64,000 nucleotides of DNA, from the NCBI RefSeq assembly GCF_017980685.1, contig NZ_JACXXO010000006.1, forward strand, positions 124,001-188,000, in the 5' to 3' direction. Below are positions 1-11,542 of this stretch, piece after piece; the first letter of the stretch is position 1, and every line of letters begins with the position of its first letter. A model generated the notes under the pieces. That model saw only the letters and a program-made list of their open reading frames with translations, searched no databases and was not told the origin of the DNA. The DNA is from Pseudomonas iridis. Lineage in GTDB: Bacteria > Pseudomonadota > Gammaproteobacteria > Pseudomonadales > Pseudomonadaceae. Position numbers and translations under genes: made by a program.

Positions 1-790
1 GCTTGAACTCGTTGATGGCGTTCAGCTGCAGCGCCTTGACCATGTCGGCCACGAAACGCTCGGAATGCAGGTACACGACCTTGGCATTCGGGTTCTTCTT
101 TAATAGATGGTTACCCACCGCGTGCATCAAGTGAGTTTTACCCAGGCCAACGCCACCATATAAGAAGAGTGGGTTGTAGCCATGCTTTGGGTTGTCCGCC
201 ACTTGCCAAGCCGCCGCGCGGGCGAGCTGGTTGGACTTACCTTCGACGAAGTTTTCGAAGGTGAACGTGCGGTTCAGGTAACTGGTGTGCTTGAGCGCAC
301 CTTCGACCTGCACAGTGCGCTGTTCGGCGCGAACCGGAGCCTGCTGTGACGCGGCACCGGCCATCGGGTCGAAGCTGTCGCGAGAAGGCTCTTCGCTGAC
401 TTCCACAGTTTTCTGCGTCGAACGTTTGGCCTGAGTTGGCGCTGGGGCCGGCGCCTGCTGGCTTGCCGGTGCGTTGTTGGCGTGGGCCAAAGACGCTTGC
501 GCGGCAGCTAACGGAGCATTCGGGGCCGCACGCGGTGCCGAGCTACGTTTGCTGCCTATTAATAAGGAAAGCGCCGGCGCCATACCGTTGCCGTGCTCAT
601 CCAGCAGTTCGAGGACGCGCCCAAGGTACTTTTCGTTGACCCAGTCCAGTACAAAACGGTTCGGTGCGTAGACGCGCAACTCGTCGCCTTCGGCTTCGAC
701 CTGTAGTGGACGGATCCAGGTGTTGAATTGTTGGGCAGGCAGCTCCTCGCGCAAAAGCTCCACGCACTGCTGCCAAAGTTCCACTGACAC
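1..790 (-). CDS. dnaA: Chromosomal replication initiator DnaA (5' part, 3' end outside window)
   Basis: DnaA binds 9-bp DnaA boxes and melts oriC to load the replicative helicase. The visible 263 codons begin at GTG (complement of 788-790) with [18 protein letters not shown], the Pseudomonas DnaA N-terminal helicase/DnaB-interaction domain. A long Ala/Pro/Gln-rich linker (about residues 80-130) follows, then the start of the AAA+ domain with Walker [10 protein letters not shown] near residue 210. The initiator-specific AAA+ motifs and DNA-binding domain IV lie beyond position 1. The gene is transcribed away from rpmH, and the gap between them carries several exact DnaA boxes, so autoregulation is plausible. 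Confidence 0.97.
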   Translation of the reverse strand, partial: MSVELWQQCVELLREELPAQQFNTWIRPLQVEAEGDELRVYAPNRFVLDWVNEKYLGRVLELLDEHGNGMAPALSLLIGSKRSSAPRAAPNAPLAAAQASLAHANNAPASQQAPAPAPTQAKRSTQKTVEVSEEPSRDSFDPMAGAASQQAPVRAEQRTVQVEGALKHTSYLNRTFTFENFVEGKSNQLARAAAWQVADNPKHGYNPLFLYGGVGLGKTHLMHAVGNHLLKKNPNAKVVYLHSERFVADMVKALQLNAINEFK

Positions 791-1356
791 GGATATCCCC
801 TAAGTTGAAAGCCGGTGAGGCAAAAACAAGCGGCCATTGTAGCGGCGAGCTGTCCACTTATCCACATGCAGGTTGCCCCCCGTCCATGATTTATCAATGC
901 GTTAAACGGAAAAAAGGCGACCAACGGTGTGTGAATAAGCTCTGTGGATAACCGCCTCTAAGGGCATTGGACAAGTGGGGGCTAAACTCAGTGGATAACC
1001 TGCCTGTGGATAACAGCCCATTCCACACACAGGTTATCCGACAGTGCAGCACAGGCTGACCACGGTTTTCCACTGTAGTTGTCATTCTCTGTACGTCAGG
1101 TTAAACATGGCCTCAAGGCAGTTATCCACAGAAGATCGTGGCCCTAGCTTTTATAAGCCTTACAGAAAAGCTTTAAATAATTCCCTTCTTTATTTTTATG
1201 TATGGCGAACAGGCTTTCAGCCAAAGAAGGTCCTGAGATCTATTTATAAGGAAACGTTGGTTGGAAATTGACCTGAAGCCTTGCTTTCTCTAGAATCCCC
1301 GGTCTCTTAAAACGGGGGCCATTCCGGCCCGTTGTGGACGAACCAGGTAACACGAC
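791..1356. other. Putative oriC: dnaA-rpmH intergenic region with DnaA boxes
   Basis: This 566-bp gap has no convincing gene. It holds exact DnaA boxes (TTATCCACA or its complement) at 858-866, 943-951, 1005-1013 and 1122-1130, near-matches at 990-998 and 1034-1042, and an AT-rich stretch at about 1148-1215 that could be the unwinding element. The dnaA-rpmH gap is an established Pseudomonas replication origin region. The rpmH promoter sits at its right edge. Confidence 0.85.
1268..1296 (+). promoter_or_regulatory. Sigma-70-type promoter for rpmH
   Basis: TTGACC at 1268-1273 and TAGAAT at 1291-1296 are separated by 17 bp, 61 bp before the rpmH start codon. This is a near-consensus housekeeping promoter that would drive rpmH-rnpA-yidD-yidC. 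Confidence 0.7.
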
Positions 1357-1491
1357 ATGAAACGTACTTTCCAACCAAGCACCATCAAACGCGCTCGTAC
1401 CCACGGTTTCCGTGCTCGCATGGCTACCAAGAACGGTCGCGCAGTCCTGTCGCGTCGCCGCGCCAAAGGTCGTGCGCGTCTGGCAGTTTGA
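1357..1491 (+). CDS. rpmH: 50S ribosomal protein L34
   Basis: The 44-residue, highly basic protein reads [18 protein letters not shown] at the start and ends [12 protein letters not shown], which is the complete L34 family pattern and normal length. L34 is part of the large ribosomal subunit. It is the first gene of the rpmH-rnpA-yidD-yidC cluster and lies next to oriC, as in most gammaproteobacteria. It is too short for many ORF callers, but family identity is unambiguous. Confidence 0.98.
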   Translation: MKRTFQPSTIKRARTHGFRARMATKNGRAVLSRRRAKGRARLAV

Positions 1492-1507
1492 TAATCCGGT
1501 ACTGGAG

Positions 1508-1909
1508 GTGAGTCAGGACTTCAGTCGGGAAAAGCGTCTGCTTACCCCCCGGCATTTCAAGGCAGTCTTTGACTCCCCTACCGGCAAGGTTCCGGGGAAA
1601 AATCTCCTGCTCCTTGCGCGCAACAACGATCTTGATCACCCCCGTCTCGGGCTGGTTATCGGGAAAAAGAGCGTAAAGCTCTCCGTTGAGCGCAATCGCC
1701 TCAAACGTCTGATGCGCGAATCGTTCCGTCTGCACCAGGATTCACTGGTCGGCTGGGACATCGTTATCGTCGCGCGCAAAGGTTTGGGTGATGTAGAAAA
1801 CCCCGAATTGATTCAGCATTTCGGCAAACTCTGGAAGCGTCTGGCCCGTAACAATCCAGTTCCAGCAGTCAAAACCGAAACTGTAGGGGTAGACAGTCCA
1901 GATGCGTAA
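1508..1909 (+). CDS. rnpA: Ribonuclease P protein component
   Basis: RnpA is the protein cofactor of RNase P, which removes 5' leaders from tRNA precursors. I start it at GTG 1508 ([21 protein letters not shown]), 133 residues. An in-frame start at 1412 would run back through rpmH and give a non-homologous N-terminus. The family signature [13 protein letters not shown], the conserved RNR motif that contacts the RNA, is present near residues 62-74. The 3' end overlaps the yidD start by 8 bp, so translation is probably coupled. Confidence 0.96.
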   Translation: MSQDFSREKRLLTPRHFKAVFDSPTGKVPGKNLLLLARNNDLDHPRLGLVIGKKSVKLSVERNRLKRLMRESFRLHQDSLVGWDIVIVARKGLGDVENPELIQHFGKLWKRLARNNPVPAVKTETVGVDSPDA

Positions 1910-2147
1910 ACTGGCCCTCGTTCCGATCCAGTTTTATCGCTATGCCATTAGTCCTTTGATGGCCAGCCACTGTCGTTTCTACCCCAGTTGTTCCTGCTAC
2001 GCGTATGAAGCCATTGAAAATCATGGCCTTCTGCGCGGTGGCTGGCTGACCTTTCGTCGTTTAGGTCGCTGTCATCCGTGGAATCCCGGTGGTTATGACC
2101 CGGTTCCACCTATCCCTACCTCCCGTTCTTCTTCGATGGCCGAGTAA
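1902..2147 (+). CDS. yidD: Membrane protein insertion efficiency factor YidD
   Basis: This 81-residue protein has the YidD core: [19 protein letters not shown] followed by [26 protein letters not shown]. YidD is a small membrane-associated protein that assists insertion by YidC. It overlaps rnpA by 8 bp and yidC begins 2 bp after its stop, so rnpA, yidD and yidC look translationally coupled. The length is normal for the family. Confidence 0.95.
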   Translation: MRKLALVPIQFYRYAISPLMASHCRFYPSCSCYAYEAIENHGLLRGGWLTFRRLGRCHPWNPGGYDPVPPIPTSRSSSMAE

Positions 2148-2149
2148 TC

Positions 2150-3832
2150 ATGGATATCAAACGCACGATCCTGATCGTCGCCCTGGCAATCGTGTCCTAC
2201 GTTATGGTTCTTAAATGGAACCAGGACTATGGCCAGGCTGCCCTGCCGACTCAGAATGTTGCTTCCAGTACGACTACATCCGGTTTGCCGGACACCGCCA
2301 CTGGCAATAATGCTGCCGCCAGTGACGATATTCCGCGCTCCGCTAGCGATACCAGCGCACCTGCTGAAATTCCGGTGGCTGCCAGCAAGGATCTGATCCA
2401 GATTAAAACCGACGTGCTCGATCTTGCGATCGATCCACAAGGTGGCGACGTTGCTCAACTGACCTTGCCTCTGTATCCCCGTCGTCAGGATCGTCCAGAT
2501 GTTCCGTTCCAGCTGTTCGACAACGGCGGCGAACGTATTTATCTGGCGCAAAGCGGTCTGATCGGTACCAATGGCCCGGACGCGAATCCGGCTGGTCGCC
2601 CTCTCTACTCCGCCGAGAAGAAGACTTATCAACTGGCTGACGGTCAGGACCAACTGGTCGTTGATTTGAAGTTCAGCAAGGACGGCGTCAATTACATCAA
2701 GCGTTTCACTGTTAAACGCGGCCTGTATGACGTAACCGTTTCCTACATTGTGGATAACCAGAGCGCTCAGCCCTGGAATGGCGCAATGTTCGCCCAGCTG
2801 AAACGCGACGACAGCGGCGATCCTTCGTCCACAACTGCTACCGGTACCGCGACTTACCTGGGCGCAGCCCTGTGGACAAGTTCGGAGCCGTACAAGAAAG
2901 TGTCCATGAAGGACATGGACAAGGCGCAACTCAAGGAAACCGTCACCGGTGGTTGGGTAGCCTGGCTGCAACACTACTTCGTGACCGCATGGATTCCGGC
3001 CAAGGGCGAAAACAACATCGTCCAGACCCGTAAAGACAGCAAAGGCAACTACATCATCGGTTACACCGGTCCAACAATGACCGCTGCACCAGGTGCCAAA
3101 GTTGAAACCAGTGCTGTTCTGTACGCCGGTCCGAAAAGCCAGGCCGTGCTGAAAGAGTTGTCCCCAGGTCTGGAACTGACTGTCGACTACGGCATCCTGT
3201 GGTTCATTGCCCAGCCGATTTTCTGGCTGTTGCAACACATCCACGCGATCGTGGGTAACTGGGGCTGGTCGATCATCTTCCTGACCATGCTGATCAAGGG
3301 TATTTTCTTCCCTCTGTCGGCTGCCAGCTACAAATCGATGGCGCGCATGCGTGCCGTAGCGCCGAAACTGGCCGCATTGAAAGAGCAGCATGGCGATGAC
3401 CGGCAGAAAATGTCGCAAGCCATGATGGAGCTGTACAAGAAAGAAAAGATCAATCCGCTGGGTGGCTGCTTGCCAATTCTGGTGCAGATGCCGGTTTTCC
3501 TTTCGCTGTACTGGGTTCTGCTGGAAAGCGTGGAAATGCGCCAAGCGCCGTTCATGCTGTGGATCACTGACCTGTCGATCAAGGATCCGTTCTTCATTCT
3601 GCCGATCATCATGGGCGCAACCATGTTCATCCAGCAGCAGCTGAACCCGACTCCTCCGGATCCGATGCAGGCGAAGGTCATGAAAATGATGCCAATCATC
3701 TTCACCTTCTTCTTCCTGTGGTTCCCGGCTGGTCTGGTGCTGTACTGGGTAGTGAACAACTGCCTGTCGATTGCACAACAGTGGTACATCACGCGTAAGA
3801 TCGAAGCGGCTGCGAAAAAAGCCGAGGCGTAA
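2150..3832 (+). CDS. yidC: Membrane protein insertase YidC
   Basis: YidC inserts inner-membrane proteins, alone or with SecYEG. The 560-residue protein starts MDIKRTILIVALAIVSYVMV (first transmembrane segment). A large periplasmic beta domain spans about residues 55-340, followed by the conserved C-terminal insertase core with LLQHIHAIVGNWGWSIIFLT and NPLGGCLPILVQMPVFLSLY, several hydrophobic segments and a short basic tail. Length and layout are those of gram-negative YidC. A rho-independent terminator follows 24 bp after the stop. Confidence 0.97.
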   Translation: MDIKRTILIVALAIVSYVMVLKWNQDYGQAALPTQNVASSTTTSGLPDTATGNNAAASDDIPRSASDTSAPAEIPVAASKDLIQIKTDVLDLAIDPQGGDVAQLTLPLYPRRQDRPDVPFQLFDNGGERIYLAQSGLIGTNGPDANPAGRPLYSAEKKTYQLADGQDQLVVDLKFSKDGVNYIKRFTVKRGLYDVTVSYIVDNQSAQPWNGAMFAQLKRDDSGDPSSTTATGTATYLGAALWTSSEPYKKVSMKDMDKAQLKETVTGGWVAWLQHYFVTAWIPAKGENNIVQTRKDSKGNYIIGYTGPTMTAAPGAKVETSAVLYAGPKSQAVLKELSPGLELTVDYGILWFIAQPIFWLLQHIHAIVGNWGWSIIFLTMLIKGIFFPLSAASYKSMARMRAVAPKLAALKEQHGDDRQKMSQAMMELYKKEKINPLGGCLPILVQMPVFLSLYWVLLESVEMRQAPFMLWITDLSIKDPFFILPIIMGATMFIQQQLNPTPPDPMQAKVMKMMPIIFTFFFLWFPAGLVLYWVVNNCLSIAQQWYITRKIEAAAKKAEA

Positions 3833-3856
3833 CTTGCTCTGTGGATAACACCACTC

Positions 3857-3881
3857 AAAACGCCCCCTAGTGGGGCGTTTT
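3857..3881 (+). terminator. Terminator after yidC
   Basis: AAAACGCCCC, a 4-5 nt loop and GGGGCGTTTT form a strong hairpin with a U-tract, closing the rpmH-yidC transcript before mnmE. Confidence 0.85.
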
Positions 3882-3913
3882 GCTATCTGCCACTTTTGTC
3901 TGGATTACGGTTT

Positions 3914-5284
3914 ATGAGCGCACCTCGTGAAACCATCGCAGCTGTCGCGACCGCTCAAGGTCGCGGTGGTGTGGGCATTGTTCGAATTTCCGGTCCACTG
4001 GCCAGTGTTGCGGCCAAAGCTATCGCCGGTCGCGAACTGAAACCGCGGTACGCCCATTACGGCCCGTTTTACAGTGACGACCAACAGGTGCTCGACGAAG
4101 GTCTGGCGCTTTATTTCCCGGGGCCGAACTCATTCACTGGCGAAGATGTGCTGGAATTGCAGGGCCACGGCGGCCCGATCGTTCTGGACATGTTGCTCAA
4201 GCGTTGCCTGGAACTGGGTTGCCGTTTGGCTCGCCCAGGTGAATTCAGCGAACGCGCGTTTCTCAACGACAAACTCGACCTGGCCCAAGCCGAGGCGATT
4301 GCCGACCTGATCGAGGCCAGTTCGGCACAGGCGGCGCGTAATGCCCTGCGTTCGTTACAAGGCGCATTCTCCCAGCGTGTGCATAACCTCACCGAACAGC
4401 TGATAGGCCTGCGTATCTACGTCGAGGCCGCCATCGACTTCCCGGAAGAAGAAATCGACTTCCTCGCCGATGGCCACGTATTGAGCATGCTCGACAAAGT
4501 GCGCGAGGAATTATCCACAGTACTGCGCGAGGCCGGCCAGGGTGCCTTGCTTCGCGATGGTATGACCGTGGTGATTGCCGGCCGTCCAAATGCCGGCAAG
4601 TCCAGTTTGCTGAATGCCTTGGCCGGCCGTGAAGCAGCGATAGTGACCGAGATTGCCGGTACCACTCGGGATATCCTGCGCGAACATATCCACATCGACG
4701 GTATGCCTCTGCACGTTGTGGATACCGCAGGTCTGCGCGATACCGACGATCAGGTGGAAAAAATCGGTGTCGAACGCGCATTGAAAGCCATTTCTGAAGC
4801 GGATCGGGTGCTATTGGTCGTAGACGCGTCGGCGCCTGAAGCGTTGGACCCGTTCGCCTTGTGGCCGGAATTTCTCGAGATCCGCCCGGACCCGGCGAAA
4901 GTCACCTTGATCCGTAATAAAGCAGATCTGACGGGCGAAGCAATTGCTCTGGAAACAAGCGACGACGGCCATGTGACCATCAGTCTGAGTGCCAAATCTG
5001 CAGGCGAAGGCCTGGAATTGCTGCGCGAACATCTCAAGGCCTGCATGGGTTACGAGCAAGCCTCGGAAAGCAGCTTCAGCGCCCGTCGCCGCCATCTGGA
5101 GGCCTTGCGCCACGCCAGTGCGGCGCTGGAACACGGCCGAGCGCAACTGACGCTGGCGGGAGCTGGTGAGTTGCTGGCTGAAGATTTGCGCCAGGCCCAG
5201 CACTCTCTGGGTGAAATTACCGGTGCATTCAGCTCCGATGATCTGCTCGGACGAATCTTTTCCAGCTTCTGCATCGGTAAATAA
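3914..5284 (+). CDS. mnmE: tRNA uridine-5-carboxymethylaminomethyl(34) synthesis GTPase MnmE
   Basis: MnmE is a dimeric GTPase that works with MnmG to modify the wobble uridine of certain tRNAs. The 456-residue protein has the N-terminal tetrahydrofolate-binding domain ([20 protein letters not shown]), a helical domain, an inserted G domain with P-loop GRPNAGKSS near residue 225 and [10 protein letters not shown], and the C-terminal CIGK motif whose cysteine is essential. I choose ATG 3914 ([10 protein letters not shown]). An in-frame TTG at 3896 adds six unconserved residues. MnmG follows after a DnaA-box-rich gap. Confidence 0.97.
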   Translation: MSAPRETIAAVATAQGRGGVGIVRISGPLASVAAKAIAGRELKPRYAHYGPFYSDDQQVLDEGLALYFPGPNSFTGEDVLELQGHGGPIVLDMLLKRCLELGCRLARPGEFSERAFLNDKLDLAQAEAIADLIEASSAQAARNALRSLQGAFSQRVHNLTEQLIGLRIYVEAAIDFPEEEIDFLADGHVLSMLDKVREELSTVLREAGQGALLRDGMTVVIAGRPNAGKSSLLNALAGREAAIVTEIAGTTRDILREHIHIDGMPLHVVDTAGLRDTDDQVEKIGVERALKAISEADRVLLVVDASAPEALDPFALWPEFLEIRPDPAKVTLIRNKADLTGEAIALETSDDGHVTISLSAKSAGEGLELLREHLKACMGYEQASESSFSARRRHLEALRHASAALEHGRAQLTLAGAGELLAEDLRQAQHSLGEITGAFSSDDLLGRIFSSFCIGK

Positions 5285-5299
5285 TCCCTCCTGCTGTTC

Positions 5300-5330
5300 A
5301 CAGGCGGGCCCGTTCGCGGCCCGTCTGTTT
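5300..5330 (+). terminator. Terminator after mnmE
   Basis: ACAGGCGGGCC, loop CGTTCGC and GGCCCGTCTGT form a GC-rich hairpin followed by a short T-run, 15 bp after the mnmE stop. Confidence 0.7.
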
Positions 5331-5835
5331 CCCTCATCATTGAATTGATTCCAGAAGTGCCGGGCAGATTTATGCGCCCAGGGCGACTTTCGCCTGCGCG
5401 CAAAAGGTTCATTCATCCATTTTCTGTGGTTTAAGTCCTGTGAATAACTGCCACTGAGATCAGTTGATAACAGGGCCTGAAAACTGGATATAACTCGCTT
5501 TGTGGATAACCACCCCTTTCATCCACAGGCTTAAACCGGTTATCCAAGCCGCTCATGGCCACATGGCCACAGGGTTTTGAATCTCTGTACACATTGAAAA
5601 ATAAGGCCTGTAGAGATCTATCCACAGAAATCATGCTCAGTAAGAATAAGCATTAAAACAAAGGTTTTATAAATTTCTTTCTTTTTTATTCTTTTAAGCT
5701 CGAGTTCTCCACAGCTGGTTAATTTTTGTGCAGAGGGTTCTTTAGGAAGGGCGAAGTCCCTATACTTGTCGACCGGGTTCAGAAACCTGATCTCAAACTA
5801 TTCCTGAATTACCTACTTAAGCAGGCACGAGGTGC
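5331..5835. other. Second origin-like region: mnmE-mnmG gap with DnaA boxes
   Basis: No gene is visible in this 505-bp gap. It contains an exact DnaA box at 5501-5509, one-mismatch boxes at 5540-5548 and 5618-5626, several degenerate copies, and an AT-rich tract at 5648-5700 (including a CTTTCTTTTTTATTCTTTT run). The region upstream of gidA (mnmG) was reported as a second autonomously replicating segment in pseudomonads. Whether it fires in the chromosome cannot be judged from sequence. Confidence 0.6.
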
Positions 5836-7737
5836 GTGGTGGATTTCCCTTCCCGTTTTGAAGTGATCGTCATCGGCGGCGGTCATGCCGGTACCGAGGC
5901 AGCACTGGCGTCAGCACGTATGGGGGCAAAAACCCTGTTGCTGACGCATAACGTGGAAACCCTCGGCGCCATGAGCTGTAACCCCGCCATCGGTGGCATT
6001 GGCAAAAGCCATCTGGTCAAGGAAATCGACGCCCTTGGCGGCGCGATGGCCATGGCTACCGATAAGGGCGGCATCCAGTTTCGCGTGTTGAACAGCCGCA
6101 AAGGCCCAGCCGTACGGGCAACTCGTGCGCAAGCCGACCGGGTTTTGTATAAAGCCGCTGTCCGCGAAATTCTGGAAAACCAGCCCAACCTGTGGATATT
6201 TCAACAAGCTGCCGATGACCTGATCGTTGAACAGGAACAGGTACGCGGTGTTGTCACCCAAATGGGTCTGCGTTTCTTCGCCGATTCCGTGGTTTTGACC
6301 ACCGGTACGTTTCTCGGTGGACTTATCCACATCGGTTTGCAGAATTTCTCCGGCGGTCGTGCCGGTGATCCGCCATCGATTGCTCTGGCACATCGTCTGC
6401 GTGAAATGCCGCTGCGTGTGGGTCGATTGAAAACCGGCACGCCGCCGCGTATCGATGGCCGGTCTGTGGATTTCTCGGTGATGGCCGAACAACCGGGCGA
6501 TACGCCGATCCCGGTGATGTCGTTCATGGGCAACAAGGAACAGCATCCGCGGCAAGTCAGTTGCTGGATTACCCACACCAACGCCCGTACTCACGAAATC
6601 ATTGCCGCCAACCTCGACCGTTCGCCGATGTATTCCGCTGCCGGCGAGATCGAAGGCATCGGCCCGCGTTACTGCCCGTCGATTGAAGACAAGATTCACC
6701 GCTTTGCCGACAAGGAAAGCCATCAGGTGTTCATCGAACCGGAAGGTTTGACCACCCATGAGCTGTATCCGAACGGGATATCCACAAGCTTGCCGTTCGA
6801 CGTGCAATTGCAAATCGTGCAATCGATTCGCGGCATGGAAAACGCGCACATCGTGCGTCCCGGTTATGCGATCGAGTACGACTACTTCGATCCGCGTGAC
6901 CTGAAGTACAGCCTGGAAACCAAAGTCATCGGCGGTCTGTTCTTCGCCGGGCAGATCAACGGCACCACCGGTTACGAAGAAGCTGGCGCCCAGGGTTTGC
7001 TGGCCGGGGCCAACGCGGCACTGCGTGCGAAGGGCAAAGAAGCCTGGTGCCCGCGCCGCGATGAGGCGTACATCGGGGTTCTGGTCGATGACCTGATCAC
7101 ACTGGGTACCCAAGAGCCTTACCGCATGTTCACTTCCCGTGCCGAGTACCGTCTGATCCTGCGCGAGGACAACGCCGACCTGCGCCTGACTGAAAAAGGT
7201 CGTGAGCTGGGTCTGGTCGATGACGCGCGTTGGGCGGCCTTCTGCAAGAAACGCGAGAGCATCGAACTCGAAGAGCAGCGCCTGAAAAGCACCTGGGTAC
7301 GCCCGAGCACGCAACAGGGCGATGCCATTGCGGAAAAATTCGGTACTCCGCTGACCCACGAATACAACTTGCTCAACCTCTTGAGTCGTCCGGAAATCGA
7401 CTACGCTGGTCTGGTCGAAGTGACCGGGCACGGCGCCGAAGATCCACAGGTCGCCGAACAGGTCGAGATCAAGACCAAATACGCCGGTTACATTGATCGT
7501 CAACAGGATGAAATCGCCCGTCTGCGCGCCAGTGAAGACACGAAACTGCCTGTGGATATCGATTACACCAACATTTCCGGTCTCTCCAAGGAGATCCAGA
7601 GCAAGCTCGGCGCGACTCGTCCAGAGACGCTGGGTCAGGCTTCACGGATCCCGGGCGTGACCCCGGCAGCGATTTCGCTGTTGATGATTCATTTGAAAAA
7701 ACGCGGCGCGGGCCGTCAGTTGGAGCAAAGCGCTTGA
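5836..7737 (+). CDS. mnmG: tRNA uridine-5-carboxymethylaminomethyl(34) synthesis enzyme MnmG
   Basis: MnmG is the FAD-dependent partner of MnmE in wobble-uridine modification. The 633-residue protein opens with the FAD-binding Rossmann motif [19 protein letters not shown]. It contains the family blocks [18 protein letters not shown] and [20 protein letters not shown], and ends in the helical domain that docks on MnmE. Two adjacent GTG codons (5836, 5839) could start it. The GAGG at 5829-5832 fits 5839 slightly better. The stop overlaps the rsmG start (TTGA). Confidence 0.96.
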   Translation: MVDFPSRFEVIVIGGGHAGTEAALASARMGAKTLLLTHNVETLGAMSCNPAIGGIGKSHLVKEIDALGGAMAMATDKGGIQFRVLNSRKGPAVRATRAQADRVLYKAAVREILENQPNLWIFQQAADDLIVEQEQVRGVVTQMGLRFFADSVVLTTGTFLGGLIHIGLQNFSGGRAGDPPSIALAHRLREMPLRVGRLKTGTPPRIDGRSVDFSVMAEQPGDTPIPVMSFMGNKEQHPRQVSCWITHTNARTHEIIAANLDRSPMYSAAGEIEGIGPRYCPSIEDKIHRFADKESHQVFIEPEGLTTHELYPNGISTSLPFDVQLQIVQSIRGMENAHIVRPGYAIEYDYFDPRDLKYSLETKVIGGLFFAGQINGTTGYEEAGAQGLLAGANAALRAKGKEAWCPRRDEAYIGVLVDDLITLGTQEPYRMFTSRAEYRLILREDNADLRLTEKGRELGLVDDARWAAFCKKRESIELEEQRLKSTWVRPSTQQGDAIAEKFGTPLTHEYNLLNLLSRPEIDYAGLVEVTGHGAEDPQVAEQVEIKTKYAGYIDRQQDEIARLRASEDTKLPVDIDYTNISGLSKEIQSKLGATRPETLGQASRIPGVTPAAISLLMIHLKKRGAGRQLEQSA

Positions 7738-8378
7738 GTTCTAAGGTCACCTCGCAACACGCCGAAGAGTTATCCACAGGAGCCCGCGAGCTCGGGATCA
7801 ATCTCACTGAAACCCAGCACGAATTGCTGTTGGGTTATCTGGCCTTGTTGATCAAATGGAACCAGGCTTACAACCTCACGGCTGTGCGCGATCCGGACGA
7901 AATGGTTTCGCGTCACTTGCTCGATAGTCTGAGCGTGATGTCGTTTATCGAAAAAGGCCGCTGGCTCGACGTCGGCAGTGGTGGCGGTATGCCGGGGATC
8001 CCGTTGGCGATCCTGTATCCGGACTCGCAAGTGACCTGTCTGGACAGCAACGGCAAGAAAACCCGTTTCCTGACTCAGGTCAAACTCGAACTCAAACTGG
8101 ATAACCTGCAAGTTATCCACAGTCGTGTCGAAGCCTTTCAACCTGCTCAGCCTTTCAACGGGATCATTTCCCGGGCGTTCAGCAGCATGGAAAACTTCAG
8201 CAACTGGACTCGCCATCTCGGCGATGCCGATACACGCTGGCTGGCAATGAAGGGCGTTCATCCGGCCGATGAGCTGGTAGCATTGCCGGCAGACTTCAAA
8301 CTCGATAGCGAACACGCCTTGGCCGTACCCGGTTGCCAAGGCCAACGCCATCTGCTGATACTGCGCCGCACGGCATGA
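7734..8378 (+). CDS. rsmG: 16S rRNA (guanine(527)-N7)-methyltransferase RsmG
   Basis: RsmG methylates N7 of G527 in 16S rRNA using S-adenosylmethionine. The 214-residue protein carries the SAM-binding motif [20 protein letters not shown] and the family block [10 protein letters not shown], and ends [10 protein letters not shown]. The start is TTG 7734, which overlaps the mnmG stop; the protein then aligns end to end with Pseudomonas RsmG as I know it. Two exact DnaA boxes lie within the gene (7770, 8113). Confidence 0.95.
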   Translation: MSSKVTSQHAEELSTGARELGINLTETQHELLLGYLALLIKWNQAYNLTAVRDPDEMVSRHLLDSLSVMSFIEKGRWLDVGSGGGMPGIPLAILYPDSQVTCLDSNGKKTRFLTQVKLELKLDNLQVIHSRVEAFQPAQPFNGIISRAFSSMENFSNWTRHLGDADTRWLAMKGVHPADELVALPADFKLDSEHALAVPGCQGQRHLLILRRTA

Positions 8379-8396
8379 TTGGGAACACAAGCAAGA

Positions 8397-9194
8397 ATGG
8401 CTAAGGTATTCGCGATAGCGAACCAAAAGGGTGGTGTGGGCAAGACCACCACCTGCATCAACCTCGCAGCATCCCTGGTCGCGACCAAGCGCCGGGTGCT
8501 GTTGATCGATCTCGACCCACAGGGCAACGCCACCATGGGTAGCGGTGTGGATAAACACGGTCTGGAAAACTCGGTCTATGACTTGCTGATCGGTGAATGC
8601 GATCTGGCTCAGGCCATGCACTATTCCGAGCACGGCGGTTATCAACTGCTGCCGGCCAACCGCGACCTGACAGCCGCTGAAGTGGTTCTGCTGGAAATGC
8701 AGATGAAGGAGAGCCGCCTGCGCAGCGCGCTGGCGCCGATCCGGGAAAATTACGATTACATTTTGATCGACTGCCCACCGTCGCTGTCGATGCTCACTCT
8801 CAACGCACTGGTAGCCGCTGACGGGGTGATTATCCCCATGCAGTGCGAGTACTTTGCGCTCGAAGGGTTGAGCGACCTTGTGGATAACATCAAGCGTATC
8901 GCCGAACTGCTGAATCCGAATCTGAAAGTCGAAGGTTTGTTGCGCACCATGTACGACCCGCGCCTGAGCCTGATGAATGATGTCTCGGCGCAGCTCAAGG
9001 AACACTTTGGCGAGCAACTGTACGACACGGTCATTCCGCGCAATATCCGTCTCGCCGAAGCTCCGAGCTACGGCATGCCGGCTCTGGCGTACGACAAGCA
9101 ATCGCGCGGCGCACTGGCCTACCTGGCCCTGGCAGGCGAGATGGTTCGTCGTCAGCGCAAAAACTCACGCATTGCCGCCGCTCAGGCAACTTAA
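8397..9194 (+). CDS. parA: Chromosome partitioning ATPase ParA (Soj)
   Basis: ParA is a Walker-type ATPase that forms a DNA-bound gradient moving ParB-parS complexes after replication. The 265-residue protein starts MAKVFAIANQKGGVGKTTTC, with the deviant Walker A KGGVGKTT at residues 11-18. Walker B is YDYILIDCPPSLSML, and EAPSYGMPALAYDK is near the end. I use ATG 8397; an upstream in-frame ATG adds six unconserved residues. parB follows 9 bp downstream. Confidence 0.97.
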   Translation: MAKVFAIANQKGGVGKTTTCINLAASLVATKRRVLLIDLDPQGNATMGSGVDKHGLENSVYDLLIGECDLAQAMHYSEHGGYQLLPANRDLTAAEVVLLEMQMKESRLRSALAPIRENYDYILIDCPPSLSMLTLNALVAADGVIIPMQCEYFALEGLSDLVDNIKRIAELLNPNLKVEGLLRTMYDPRLSLMNDVSAQLKEHFGEQLYDTVIPRNIRLAEAPSYGMPALAYDKQSRGALAYLALAGEMVRRQRKNSRIAAAQAT

Positions 9195-9203
9195 GGAATC
9201 CCC

Positions 9204-10076
9204 ATGGCCGTCAAGAAACGAGGTCTCGGACGTGGACTGGATGCACTGCTGAGTGGTCCGACTGTCAGCTCGCTGGAAGAACAAGCTGCGCAAGCAGACA
9301 CGCGTGAGCTGCAACACCTGCCGCTGGACTTGCTCCAACGGGGCAAATACCAGCCTCGTCGGGACATGGACCCGCAGGCGCTGGAAGAACTGGCGCAGTC
9401 GATCAAGGCGCAAGGCGTGATGCAACCGATCGTGGTTCGACCGATTGGTGATGGCCGCTTTGAAATTATCGCGGGTGAGCGCCGCTGGCGCGCCAGCCAG
9501 CAGGCCGGACAGGAAACCATCCCGGCGATGGTCCGCGATGTGCCGGATGAGACCGCGATCGCCATTGCCCTGATCGAGAACATCCAGCGCGAAGACCTCA
9601 ACCCGATTGAGGAAGCGGTCGCGCTGCAGCGCTTGCAGCAGGAATTCCAGCTGACTCAGCAACAAGTTGCCGAGGCTGTGGGTAAGTCACGCGTGACTGT
9701 GGCTAACCTGTTACGGCTTATTGCGCTGCCGGAAGTCATCAAGACCATGCTGTCTCACGGCGACCTGGAAATGGGTCATGCCCGTGCTTTGCTCGGTCTG
9801 CCGGACAATCAACAGGTAGAAGGGGCGCGACATGTTGTCGCACGAGGTCTCACCGTGCGCCAGACTGAAGCACTGGTTCGTCAGTGGTTAAGTGGCAAAC
9901 CGGAGCCTGTGGAAGCGACCAAACCCGACCCCGATATCGCCCGCCTCGAACAGCGTCTGGCCGAGCGCCTAGGCTCTGCGGTGCAGATTCGCCACGGGAA
10001 GAAGGGAAAGGGCCAGTTGGTGATCGGTTACAACTCGCTCGATGAGCTTCAAGGTGTGCTCGCTCACATCCGCTGA
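9204..10076 (+). CDS. parB: Chromosome partitioning protein ParB (Spo0J)
   Basis: ParB is a CTP-dependent DNA clamp that loads at parS and spreads, marking the origin for segregation. The 290-residue protein begins MAVKKRGLGRGLDALLSG, typical of chromosomal ParB. It has the CTPase motif GERRWRAS and ENIQREDLNP, a helix-turn-helix (TQQQVAEAVGKSRVTVANLL), and a C-terminal dimerisation domain. It forms an operon with parA. I did not find a full consensus parS site in the window. Confidence 0.97.
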   Translation: MAVKKRGLGRGLDALLSGPTVSSLEEQAAQADTRELQHLPLDLLQRGKYQPRRDMDPQALEELAQSIKAQGVMQPIVVRPIGDGRFEIIAGERRWRASQQAGQETIPAMVRDVPDETAIAIALIENIQREDLNPIEEAVALQRLQQEFQLTQQQVAEAVGKSRVTVANLLRLIALPEVIKTMLSHGDLEMGHARALLGLPDNQQVEGARHVVARGLTVRQTEALVRQWLSGKPEPVEATKPDPDIARLEQRLAERLGSAVQIRHGKKGKGQLVIGYNSLDELQGVLAHIR

Positions 10077-10121
10077 AACATTTCCTCATGTAGCGGGCAG
10101 TCGGAAATCACTACCTGACAG

Positions 10122-10150
10122 TTGAATAGGGGCAGAACCGCCCCTATACT
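10122..10150 (+). promoter_or_regulatory. Candidate atp operon promoter with dyad in the spacer
   Basis: TTGAAT (10122-10127) and TATACT (10145-10150) are spaced by 17 bp. The spacer region is a perfect inverted repeat, ATAGGGGC (10126-10133) and GCCCCTAT (10140-10147). The dyad could be an operator or a terminator-like hairpin for parB; the lack of a T-run favours the former. Confidence 0.5.
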
Positions 10151-10224
10151 CTGCGCGCATTTTGTCGGCACAAATTATGCCAAGTTATTGAATTCTGGCA
10201 GCCGACCATTGGAGAGCAAATGTG

Positions 10225-11518
<1,294 letters not shown>

Positions 11519-11542
11519 GACCAGTCTCGACTAGTCTGATGT

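Noticed and set aside
2093..3778. Long minus-strand open frame opposite yidC
   Set aside because: Gln/His/Arg-rich shadow of the yidC codons with no family features. Similar shadows opposite mnmG, atpA, atpD, glmU and glmS were rejected for the same reason.
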